Assembly: GCA_017510785.1 (NCBI GenBank)
Contig: JAFWMH010000037.1
Coordinates: forward strand, 38,703 to 102,702
DNA from: Atopobiaceae bacterium
Lineage (GTDB): Bacteria; Actinomycetota; Coriobacteriia; Coriobacteriales; Atopobiaceae
Direction of reading: 5' to 3'
Length of the DNA stretch: 64,000 nucleotides
Shown here: positions 24,525-31,778 of the stretch, piece by piece
Layout: the number at the start of each line of letters is the position of its first letter
Numbering within the stretch: position 1 is the stretch's first letter
Notes under the pieces: model-generated
What the model was told of the DNA's origin: nothing
The model's database searches: none
The model's input: only the letters and a program-made list of their open reading frames with translations
Position numbers and translations under genes: made by a program

Positions 24525-26060
24525 CTAGGGCAGGCGATACGGCGGGCAGCTCAAAACGTCGCTTCCGGGGCATGCGTCGAGAACGGCCATGTTGCCCGCC
24601 GTAGCGAGAACGGGATACACGTTGTCGTTCACGATGGCGTTGTCGCCAACCTCCATATTGCCTTCGGTAATCGAAACCACGAGGTACTGCCAACGCCCTG
24701 CGGCAAGATCTGCTCCGGCGGTTGCGTCCCACAAGTCTTGGCTCGCGTTGTAACGCGCGGGCATGGGATAATAAAAGTCGTTGCCAAGTTCCCCATACAC
24801 CCACGTGTGGTCGAATTGCCAAACCAACACGGAGGAGCTATCACCCACGGTTTTGTGGAGCGTTTCTTTCATGCGAGCTGATTTTTGCCACACGCCCGGG
24901 GTGCCGTTGCAGGTGTAGGCCGTTGCCGCTGCAATGGCCGCGATGCTCGCAAGCCAGGCGATTTGTTTTATCCCAATATGTGCGTCAATCCAGCGCAGCG
25001 GTGCGAGCCGACATGGTTGACCAGTGAGCTCGCAAGCGCCGAGCACGACGAGTGGCGCCAGCTGGAACCGATAATATCCCACGAACGTCGCGAAGCAGCA
25101 CACTATATATATTGCGCCGCCAGCGATGACCAGCCAACGTCGCCGCGCCGCACGAGCGATCATAAAGATGGACCACAGCGCGAGAGGAAGTCCTACGAAA
25201 AATGATGACATGTGCGTGGTACTTGGATTGCCGCTCGAGATGTGCTTGACTATGGACATTCGCTCCGCATAGCCGTCGCTCGCCGCATGGAGGTAATGCT
25301 CGAACATGCCCGCAAGCGAACCGACGCGCCACAGCCATACGAGCACAGCCGCTGAGGCGAGCGCGCAGGTGATGAGGGCGATAGCCGCTGCGCGTCCGAG
25401 CCCTTGATGCTTTGGCGCCGATGTTTGGTCCTGCGACGCTGCATAGCACAGGAGGAACACGAACTGTGCCGAGGTGGTGAACTTCGCCCATAGCGCAAAG
25501 GCAGCAGACAAACCCAGCACGACCCAGCATCCGGCGGCGACGGGAACGCCGCGGGCGAGTCTGCGAACCCAGAGCGCTCCCAAAAGGCCAAACGGTACGA
25601 GCCATTCTTCGACGCACCCTACGTGTGGCACGATGATCACTCCCGCGAGAAGCGCCTGCGCGATGAGATGCAGCCAGGGCTTTCGCGATTCTTCAACAAT
25701 GCGTGCCGCGATGAGCGACGACGCGACGAGCAGGAGCCATACGGCTATGTTGCTTAAAAGGTAGGCGTTTATCTGCGTGCGAGCGACGAGCCACTCGAGG
25801 GCATACGTGGCATAGCAAAGCGGACCCTTTTGGTCCATCGCGTCCACGTAGAGCGTGTCGCCGAGCGCCAAGCGCCGCCCGACCTCGCTCATGAGGTCCC
25901 AGTCGGCCGAGTGACACGGGGTGCGCATGCCTTGGCACACAATCATCGCACCCCACACTAGCGCCATAATTGTGCCGACGCACGCCATGCGCCGTGCGGG
26001 TGTTTCCAACGCGCGCGCGAGGCGTCCGCCTAGTGGTACGTGGTTTTGCTGTGCTTGCAA
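24525..26060 (-). CDS. Multi-pass membrane glycosyltransferase-like protein (GT39/PMT-like fold)
   Basis: A 511-residue protein with about ten hydrophobic segments. Near the N-terminus HSADWDLMSEVGRRLALGDTLYVDAMDQKGPLC has the acidic residues and DxKxP motif seen in polyprenyl-phosphate-sugar-dependent transferases (ArnT/PMT relatives). A soluble C-terminal domain (about 400-511) follows. It probably transfers a sugar from a lipid carrier to a cell-surface acceptor. No glycan cluster is adjacent. Donor and acceptor are unknown. Confidence 0.75.
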   Translation of the reverse strand: MQAQQNHVPLGGRLARALETPARRMACVGTIMALVWGAMIVCQGMRTPCHSADWDLMSEVGRRLALGDTLYVDAMDQKGPLCYATYALEWLVARTQINAYLLSNIAVWLLLVASSLIAARIVEESRKPWLHLIAQALLAGVIIVPHVGCVEEWLVPFGLLGALWVRRLARGVPVAAGCWVVLGLSAAFALWAKFTTSAQFVFLLCYAASQDQTSAPKHQGLGRAAAIALITCALASAAVLVWLWRVGSLAGMFEHYLHAASDGYAERMSIVKHISSGNPSTTHMSSFFVGLPLALWSIFMIARAARRRWLVIAGGAIYIVCCFATFVGYYRFQLAPLVVLGACELTGQPCRLAPLRWIDAHIGIKQIAWLASIAAIAAATAYTCNGTPGVWQKSARMKETLHKTVGDSSSVLVWQFDHTWVYGELGNDFYYPMPARYNASQDLWDATAGADLAAGRWQYLVVSITEGNMEVGDNAIVNDNVYPVLATAGNMAVLDACPGSDVLSCPPYRLP

Positions 26061-26061
26061 G

Positions 26062-26241
26062 CTATGCGCTCACTTCGGTCCACGTGTGGCCGCACTTGTT
26101 GCAGTACCACACTTTAACCGTGCGACCCAGCCCGTCCTTATAACTTTCGGTGCACGTAACGTCCTCGCTGCCGCATTGCGGGCAATCGGGTTCGGCCAGC
26201 CATTCGTCGAGGTTCGCGCCGTTCATAACGTCGTATGCCAT
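26062..26241 (-). CDS. 59-residue zinc-ribbon protein
   Basis: This short gene reads MAYDVMNGANLDEWLAEPD, then two Cys pairs, CPQCGSEDV and CNKCGHTWTEV, joined by a hydrophilic TESYKDGLGRTVKVWY segment: a single zinc ribbon like those in TFIIS-type or rubredoxin-like small proteins. GGGAGGA sits seven bases before the ATG at 26241. It ends two bases after the start of the glycosyltransferase frame (overlap not present; the upstream gene starts at 26060), so both may be co-transcribed. Function unknown. Confidence 0.8.
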   Translation of the reverse strand: MAYDVMNGANLDEWLAEPDCPQCGSEDVTCTESYKDGLGRTVKVWYCNKCGHTWTEVSA

Positions 26242-26364
26242 CGTCGTTCCTCCCTGCTTGTTGTGCGTGGGCCTATTGTATCGCAGCCTTGCCGCTTGCG
26301 AGGCGAGATGCTCTCTTTGGGAAAGTGTCCTCCCGCTTCTCGAGAGTTCGTCGCGAGCCTTTTG

Positions 26365-27318
26365 CTACCAAGCGACGAGGGCGTTGTTGCCCGTCTTGCG
26401 GGGCTCCTCGGGACGCTCGGGAATGAGCCGGACGTGCGAAAACTCTCGAGAGAAGGCCTGCTCCGTGGCGCGTAACACTTGGGCGCGTCGACCATCGAGC
26501 GGCGTACGTACGTTGCCAATGTACAGGCCGCCCTTGCGCAGATGGGCACGAATCATGCGCGCGCCCTCATCAGTAGATAATCGCCCCAGCGGGCGATTGC
26601 CGCCAAACGCGTCGTTCACTATGAGGTCGAATCCTGCTTCGTCGGCAAGAAGGACGTCCCATGCGTCGCCGGTGGTGAGGCGCAGTCGGCCAGTCTCGTC
26701 GGTGTTGAACTCCTCGATGAGCCGGTCCACGAAAAAGCGCTCGCGGGCGATGCGCTTTATGGCGGGGTCGATTTCCACCGCCTCGCAAGCAAAGTCGGGA
26801 CGATACGCCACGAGCCACTTGGGAAACGAGTATCCGCCGCCGCCCATAACGAGGGCGCGTCGGAGGGTTGGCCCTGGGACGGGCTGGGAATCGGCCGTGG
26901 AGGAGGTGGGTGCGCCGCCCGCGGACGCGCCGTCCGCCCGCGCGCCGTCCGCCCGCGCGCGGTCCAATGGTTCGCTGCCCGGGAAGCTCTTGTTTGCGCC
27001 CGCGCCCGGCTTCCCAAACCTGCGGCGTACCTCGCGAGCCCACGTGCGATGGTACGCGCATACGGGCACCCACAGCAAATCGTCGTCTACGTAGCACACG
27101 CTTTGATACGTTCCATTCACGTTGAGCAGCCGCACCGTGGTGCCGTCCTCGTCGGCCGAGTCGAACACCAGCGCCGGGCCAAACTTCGTGCGCCAGCAAA
27201 ACCACACACCGCGCCACGCCAGCACGTGCGGCAGTGCCAGCCGAACGGCAACGGCGAACGCCGCGCCGACGAGCGTTGTAGCGACGAGCCAAGTCGCAAG
27301 GGATTCAAGTTGTGGCAT
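26365..27318 (-). CDS. Spermidine-synthase-like SAM-dependent enzyme, membrane-anchored
   Basis: A 317-residue protein. An N-terminal hydrophobic helix (about 8-30) is followed by a SpeE-like fold: [18 protein letters not shown] (nucleotide loop), [41 protein letters not shown], and NVRTPLDG. The catalytic Asp lies in VNDAFGG. A low-complexity insertion, residues about 105-150 ([16 protein letters not shown]...), interrupts the region before the SAM loop. Similar bacterial 'fused or orphan' spermidine synthases often lack polyamine synthase activity, so substrate is open. Confidence 0.8.
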   Translation of the reverse strand: MPQLESLATWLVATTLVGAAFAVAVRLALPHVLAWRGVWFCWRTKFGPALVFDSADEDGTTVRLLNVNGTYQSVCYVDDDLLWVPVCAYHRTWAREVRRRFGKPGAGANKSFPGSEPLDRARADGARADGASAGGAPTSSTADSQPVPGPTLRRALVMGGGGYSFPKWLVAYRPDFACEAVEIDPAIKRIARERFFVDRLIEEFNTDETGRLRLTTGDAWDVLLADEAGFDLIVNDAFGGNRPLGRLSTDEGARMIRAHLRKGGLYIGNVRTPLDGRRAQVLRATEQAFSREFSHVRLIPERPEEPRKTGNNALVAW

Positions 27319-27346
27319 GTTGGCGCGCTCCTCTCGGTGAAGTACT

Positions 27347-27421
27347 CTCCCGGGAACCTATCTTAAGGGAACCTTTCTTAAGGGAACCCACCTTGCGGGA
27401 ACTTGTCTTGCGGGAACTTGT
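27347..27421 (+). repeat. Five tandem 15-bp repeats in the tatA/SpeE-like divergent spacer
   Basis: Units start at 27347, 27362, 27377, 27392 and 27407 with core CTTRNGGGAACYTNT; the last two are identical (CTTGCGGGAACTTGT). They lie about 110 bp upstream of tatA and 30 bp upstream of the divergent gene. Confidence 0.85.
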
Positions 27422-27458
27422 CTCACGCATCGAGAAAACCTGCCCGAAGCGTGTTTTC

Positions 27459-27497
27459 TTGTGTGGCGTACACAATTGCGCGTACCTCGGCTATACT
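27459..27497 (+). promoter_or_regulatory. Inverted repeat and -10 box upstream of tatA
   Basis: TTGTGT-GGCGT-ACACAA (27459-27475) is a perfect 6-bp inverted repeat, followed by TATACT at 27492-27497. The arrangement suggests an operator overlapping the promoter. The half-sites resemble redox-regulator (Rex) half-sites, but the spacing differs. Confidence 0.4.
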
Positions 27498-27533
27498 ATG
27501 CCGTGTCGATTTCGGACGCAACAGGAGGCTTCC

Positions 27534-27737
27534 ATGATATTAGGATTGGGCGGACCAGAGCTTATTGTTATTTTGCTGGTCGTGCTTGTCATCTTCGGCC
27601 CGAAGAACCTTCCCAAACTGGGCTCTGCCTTGGGCAAAACGGTAAAGAACGTACGCGAGGGCATGGAAGGCGAAGACGACGAGACTGACGAGGACGAGGC
27701 AGACGAGGACGACGAGGATGAAGCGTCCTCGAAGTAG
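27534..27737 (+). CDS. tatA: Sec-independent protein translocase subunit TatA
   Basis: A 67-residue protein with one N-terminal membrane helix ([18 protein letters not shown]), the [19 protein letters not shown] amphipathic segment that defines TatA/TatB, and a very acidic tail ([17 protein letters not shown]). TatA forms the pore of the twin-arginine export system; tatC is not in the window. AGGAGG lies six bases before the ATG at 27534; the open frame back to 27312 only spans the tandem repeats. Confidence 0.93.
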   Translation: MILGLGGPELIVILLVVLVIFGPKNLPKLGSALGKTVKNVREGMEGEDDETDEDEADEDDEDEASSK

Positions 27738-27792
27738 GAGTTCGAGTAGCCCGCGCAGCTGCACTGCGAGATTCTAGATAGGTGGGATGTTC

Positions 27793-28272
27793 ATGGCGAC
27801 CAACGATATTGTCCTTACGCCAGAGGGATACAAAAAGTACGAGCAGGAGCTCAAGGACCTCGAGCAGGAGAAGCTCGATATTGCCGATCAGCTGCGTACG
27901 GCGCGCGAGTTCGGCGACCTTTCCGAAAACGCCGAGTACGACGCGGCGCGCGAGGCCCAGGCGCAAAACGAGTCGCGCATCAACGAGGTGCGTCACATTC
28001 TTAACACGGCACGCGTTGCCGACGACGAGGTTGTGGGCGAGCGCGGCACCATGGTTTCGGTAGGCAGCACGGTTGAGCTTGCCGATGCAGGCGGTCGAAC
28101 GGTGAAGTTCACCATTGTTGGTACGACGGAAACGAATTCCCTCGCGCACCGTATATCCAACGAGTCGCCAGCGGGTGCGGCGCTCGTGGGCCACGTGGTG
28201 GGCGACCGCATTTCGTTTGCCACGCCTACGGGCAAGGTGCGTTCGTACACCATTAGGAGCATTACGCGATAG
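27793..28272 (+). CDS. greA: Transcription elongation factor GreA
   Basis: A 159-residue factor that rescues backtracked RNA polymerase by stimulating transcript cleavage. The N-terminal coiled-coil tip carries the acidic pair in REFGDLSENAEYDAAREAQ, and the C-terminal FKBP-like domain ends SPAGAALVGHVVGDRISFATPTG. ATG at 27793 is chosen over 27787 because AGGTGGG sits six bases away. It precedes lysS. Confidence 0.96.
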   Translation: MATNDIVLTPEGYKKYEQELKDLEQEKLDIADQLRTAREFGDLSENAEYDAAREAQAQNESRINEVRHILNTARVADDEVVGERGTMVSVGSTVELADAGGRTVKFTIVGTTETNSLAHRISNESPAGAALVGHVVGDRISFATPTGKVRSYTIRSITR

Positions 28273-28306
28273 TCTTTAGCAGTCATCAACAGTCATCGAA
28301 CAAGCG

Positions 28307-28341
28307 CGAGTCATTGGGGGGCATCTCTCAATGACTCGTTT
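28307..28341 (+). terminator. Hairpin between greA and lysS (terminator or leader)
   Basis: CGAGTCATTG/CAATGACTCG is a perfect 10-bp stem with a 12-base loop, followed by TTTCG. It ends 24 bp before the lysS start, so it may end greA transcription or regulate lysS. Confidence 0.5.
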
Positions 28342-28364
28342 CGCAGATAAAAGAAGGAGTACCT

Positions 28365-31001
28365 ATGGCAGAACAGCAACAGCCGGCGTCGAACGACGAA
28401 CGGGCGATGCGCCGGGCAAAGCGCCAGGCCATGCTCGACGCGGGCACGAATCCATATCCCATCGCGTCGCACGTCACGGCGCATGTTGCGCAGCTCGTGG
28501 CGGATTACGCCGGCCTTGAGCCGGGCGAAATAGCTGCCGACGACGCGGTTTGCACCATTGCCGGGCGCATTCGTGCATATCGAGGTCACGGAAAGCTTCT
28601 TTTCATCGACCTTGAAGACGTTACTGGTCGTGTGCAGCTGTTCTGCCGCGTAAACGGCATGAGCGAGCCGGCGTGGAACCTTGCCAAGGAGCTCGACGTG
28701 GGCGACATCATCGAGGCGACGGGTGTTCCCACCCGTACCCGGCGTGGCGAGTTCTCGCTCATGGTGAGCGACGTTGTGCTTTTGTCTAAATCCCTGCGTC
28801 CGTTGCCCGAGAAGTTCCACGGGCTTTCGGACCGCGAGGTGCGGTATCGCCAGCGCTACGTGGACCTTATCATGAATCCCGAGGTGCGTGAGACGTTCGT
28901 AAATCGCTCGCGGCTCATCTCGGCGATTCGCCACTACATGGAGGAGCGCGGCTACCTTGAAGTAGAGACGCCCATTTTGCAGGAAACGCTCGGCGGTGCC
29001 AACGCGCGGCCCTTTACCACGCATTTCAATGTGCTCGACCAAGATTGCTACCTGCGCATCGCTACGGAGCTGCACCTCAAGCGTTGCATCGTGGGTGGCA
29101 TGGAGCGTGTGTTCGAGGTTGGCAGACAATTTCGTAATGAGGGCATGGACCTTACGCACAACCCCGAGTTCACGTCGATGGAGGCCTACTGTGCATATGG
29201 CGATCTGAATACCATGAAGGAGCTCAGCGAGGGGCTGTTCCAGGCTTGCGCTGCTGCCGTGGGCAAAGGCGATACGCTTGAGTACCAAGGTCGCGAGGTG
29301 CATTTGGCCAGTCCGTGGCGCTCGGCTCCCATGAGCGAGCTGGTGAGCGAGGTGCTCGGCGAGGAGCTTTCCATCGATACGCCCGTCGAGCATTTGCGCG
29401 AGGTCCTTACGGCCAACGAGCTCGAGTGGGAGGAGAGCTGGGGCGCAGGCAAGCTCATCTTCGAGCTTTACGACGAGCTCGTAGAGAAAACCCTCATCGA
29501 TCCCACCTTCGTGTGCGATTATCCCGTCGAGGTGTCGCCTCTGGCGAAGCGCCGTGACGACGACCCGCGCCTGACGGACCGCTTCGAGCTCGTGATTTGC
29601 GGCAAGGAGTATGCCAACGCATTTAGCGAGCTTAACGATCCCGTGGACCAGGAGTCGCGCTTTGCCGCTCAGGTTGCTGCCAAGGCTGCCGGCGACGAGG
29701 AGGCCATGGACTACGATTACGATTACGTGCGCGCGTTGGAGTATGGCATGCCTCCTGCGGGCGGCATTGGCTATGGCATCGACCGCATGATTATGCTCTT
29801 TTGTGATCAGCCTGCCATTCGCGACGTGTTGCTCTTCCCGCATTTGCGTCCGGAGCGTCGCGAGCAGCCCAAGCCGGTTGCGGCTGTGGATGGCAAGCTT
29901 GATGCGGGCATTTCGCGCGATGCGGCCTTCGAGCTGCTCTGCAAGTACAACGACGACCCCTTCCATGTGAAGCACGGAGAAACCCTCGAGGGGCTTATGC
30001 GCTACTATGCTGAGCGCGAAGATCCTGCAAACGTTGAGTTTTGGGGCTTGGTGGGGCTGCTCCACGACCTCGACTGGGAAAAGTGGCCCGACCCGGTGCA
30101 GCACACGGTAAAGACGGCCGAGCTTTTGGCCGAAGCTGGCGCGAATCCTGCGCTTGCGCATGCCATCCAAACGCATAATCACGCGCAGAACGACGAGTTG
30201 CCGGCGCCGGAGCACGTTATGGAGAAGTGGCTGTATGCTACCGACGAGTTGAGCGGCCTTATTCAGGCGGCAGTGCGCATGCGGCCGAGCAGGAGCGTGC
30301 TCGACTTCAACGTGAAGTCGCTGCGCAAGAAGTTCAAGTCCAAGGGGTTTGCCGCCGGTTGCAACCGCGAGATTATCTCCGAGGGTGCCGAATTGTTGGG
30401 CATGGAGCTGGGCGAGCTGTTTGCGAGCGTCATCGATGCGATGAAGGCCATAGCGCCCGTGGGCGATATTTATGCGCAGCCGGCTGGCGGCGCTGGTCCC
30501 GCCGGTGGCGCGGGCGCGGCTGGCGCTGGTGGCGACGCAGGCGCTGCGGGTGCGGCTGGCACTGGTGGCGACGCAGGCACTGCGGGCGTCGCTGGTGCTG
30601 CCGGAACTACGGACGAGGCGTCGATTCCCACTGAGGGCATCTACATCGAGCCTCTTTTTGCTGACGAGGTGGACTTTGCCACGTTTAGCCGTTCCGACTT
30701 CCGCGTGGTAAAGGTCAAGGCATGCGAGGCTGTTCCCAAGAGCAAGAAGCTTTTGCAGTTCACGCTTGACGACGGTAGTGGTAATGACCGCGTGATTCTT
30801 TCGGGCATCAAGCAGTATTACGCGCCCGAAGAGTTGGTGGGCAAGACGCTCGTTGCCATTCTCAATCTTCCACCACGCAAGATGATGGGTATAGATTCGT
30901 GTGGCATGCTCATCTCGGCCCTACACATCGAGGACGGCAAGGAGGCGCTGCACTTGCTCATGCTGGATGACGCGATTCCTGCTGGAGCCAAGTTGCGCTA
31001 G
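28365..31001 (+). CDS. lysS: Lysyl-tRNA synthetase fused to HD-like and tRNA-binding domains
   Basis: An 878-residue, three-part protein. Residues 1-~500 are a class II LysRS with an OB-fold anticodon domain, motif 2 (FRNEGMDLTHNPEFTSMEAY) and motif 3 (GIGYGIDRMIML). Residues ~520-695 contain an HD-type domain (FHVKHGETLEGLM, GLLHDLDWEKWP, HNHAQND). Residues ~704-748 are a Gly/Ala linker. Residues ~755-878 are a Trbp111/MetG C-terminal-type tRNA-binding OB fold (FSRSDFRVVKVKACEAVPKSKKL, NLPPRKMMGIDSCGM). Usual LysRS is about 500 residues. The HD part could hydrolyse a nucleotide or a phosphate; that is inference. AGAAGGAG precedes the ATG. Confidence 0.93.
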   Translation: MAEQQQPASNDERAMRRAKRQAMLDAGTNPYPIASHVTAHVAQLVADYAGLEPGEIAADDAVCTIAGRIRAYRGHGKLLFIDLEDVTGRVQLFCRVNGMSEPAWNLAKELDVGDIIEATGVPTRTRRGEFSLMVSDVVLLSKSLRPLPEKFHGLSDREVRYRQRYVDLIMNPEVRETFVNRSRLISAIRHYMEERGYLEVETPILQETLGGANARPFTTHFNVLDQDCYLRIATELHLKRCIVGGMERVFEVGRQFRNEGMDLTHNPEFTSMEAYCAYGDLNTMKELSEGLFQACAAAVGKGDTLEYQGREVHLASPWRSAPMSELVSEVLGEELSIDTPVEHLREVLTANELEWEESWGAGKLIFELYDELVEKTLIDPTFVCDYPVEVSPLAKRRDDDPRLTDRFELVICGKEYANAFSELNDPVDQESRFAAQVAAKAAGDEEAMDYDYDYVRALEYGMPPAGGIGYGIDRMIMLFCDQPAIRDVLLFPHLRPERREQPKPVAAVDGKLDAGISRDAAFELLCKYNDDPFHVKHGETLEGLMRYYAEREDPANVEFWGLVGLLHDLDWEKWPDPVQHTVKTAELLAEAGANPALAHAIQTHNHAQNDELPAPEHVMEKWLYATDELSGLIQAAVRMRPSRSVLDFNVKSLRKKFKSKGFAAGCNREIISEGAELLGMELGELFASVIDAMKAIAPVGDIYAQPAGGAGPAGGAGAAGAGGDAGAAGAAGTGGDAGTAGVAGAAGTTDEASIPTEGIYIEPLFADEVDFATFSRSDFRVVKVKACEAVPKSKKLLQFTLDDGSGNDRVILSGIKQYYAPEELVGKTLVAILNLPPRKMMGIDSCGMLISALHIEDGKEALHLLMLDDAIPAGAKLR

Positions 31002-31037
31002 GTGGGCATCGTTTTTTGGCATATCGCCGTGCCGTGA

Positions 31038-31065
31038 CGCCGCGTCGTGGCGCCACGACGCGGCG
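31038..31065. repeat. 28-bp perfect palindrome after lysS
   Basis: CGCCGCGTCGTGG-CG-CCACGACGCGGCG reads the same on both strands, 37 bp after the lysS stop. With no loop or T-run it is not a typical terminator, though it could still stop transcription as a cruciform or hairpin. Confidence 0.8.
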
Positions 31066-31120
31066 GTGCCTGTTCGGGCGCGCTGCGCCTGTTTGGATGC
31101 CCCGAAAGAATGGTTAACTG

Positions 31121-31229
31121 TCACGTCCGTGGTCCGGAGGGTGCCGTGCTCAAACAGTCCTCGCTCCTGCGGAACTGCGCGCGGCCACTCCTCCGGGCCA
31201 CTCCTCGATTTGACGCTTCTTTAGGGGCA
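31121..31229 (-). repeat. Dispersed ~125-bp repeat, family B, copy 2
   Basis: In reverse complement it matches 59301-59430 closely: GAGTGGCCCGGAGGAG, CCGCGCGCAGTTCCGCAG, GCGAGGACTGTTTGAG, then CCCTCCGGACCACGGA. Confidence 0.75.
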
Positions 31230-31372
31230 GGCCTGTTTGGGGGTGCTCTGCCCGTTCGGGAGTGCTGCGCTAGTGGTGGCGCTTGCCAGTGGCGATGCGT
31301 CGGCAGCGAAACATGCAACTTGTGAACGATTCCCGCGTATCCCTTGAGTGTTCCGGCGCAACCTTGCTTAAT

Positions 31373-31439
31373 GTGTATCCAGGGGGGCACTTAGCGCCGG
31401 TTTTGTCCGCTAAACGGCCCCGTGGGTACACAACCTTGC
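31373..31439. repeat. Dispersed palindromic repeat, family A, copy 2
   Basis: GTGTATCC ... GGGCACTTAGC ... GTTTTGTCCGCTAAACGGCCCC ... GGGTACACAACCTTGC. This copy is 11 bp from copy 3. Confidence 0.8.
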
Positions 31440-31442
31440 AAC

Positions 31443-31508
31443 GTGTACCAGCGGTGCCACTTAGGACTGGCTTGGCCGGCTAAATGGCCCCTGTGATACA
31501 CAACCTTG
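31443..31508. repeat. Dispersed palindromic repeat, family A, copy 3
   Basis: GTGTACCAGCGGTGCCACTTAG ... GGCCGGCTAAATGGCCCCTGTGATACACAACC; more diverged on the right arm than copies 1 and 2. Confidence 0.75.
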
Positions 31509-31536
31509 CGAACGCGATTGGTGAGTGGAATACAAC

Positions 31537-31656
31537 CAAGCACGGGCGCGGCCAAGTACGTGCAAGCACGGGCACGGCCAGGCACGGACAAGCACGGCCA
31601 AGCACGGCCAAGCGCACGGTCAAGCGCGCGCACGGGCACGCACGGGCGCAGGCACG
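31537..31656 (+). repeat. Imperfect CAAGCACGG-type tandem tract
   Basis: CAAGCACGG-like units (CAAGCACGGGCACGGC, CAAGCACGGC, CAAGCGCACGGT) follow each other over 120 bp, with no coding signal. Confidence 0.65.
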
Positions 31657-31778
31657 TATATATAAGTCAAACTTCCCGGAAAGTGCCTTACCACCTTGTA
31701 TGCTTTGGTATGGACTGAGCTGGTTTTGGGTAAACAACAACTTGTTAAACGACGACAAGCGAAGAGAGAGAATTCCGC

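Larger units (their letters stand above)
31002..31778. other. 777-bp repeat-rich spacer between lysS and clpC
   Basis: No gene was found. In order it holds a 28-bp perfect palindrome (31038-31065), an inverted family B copy (31121-31229), two family A palindromic copies (31373-31439, 31443-31508), and a CAAGCACGG-type tandem tract (31537-31656). The last ~120 bp are AT-richer and should contain the clpC promoter; no CtsR or HAIR operator was recognised. Confidence 0.6.

Noticed and set aside
28311..30215. 634-codon minus-strand open frame
   Set aside because: It is opposite lysS, whose motifs are unambiguous; GC-rich codons leave the reverse frame open by composition.
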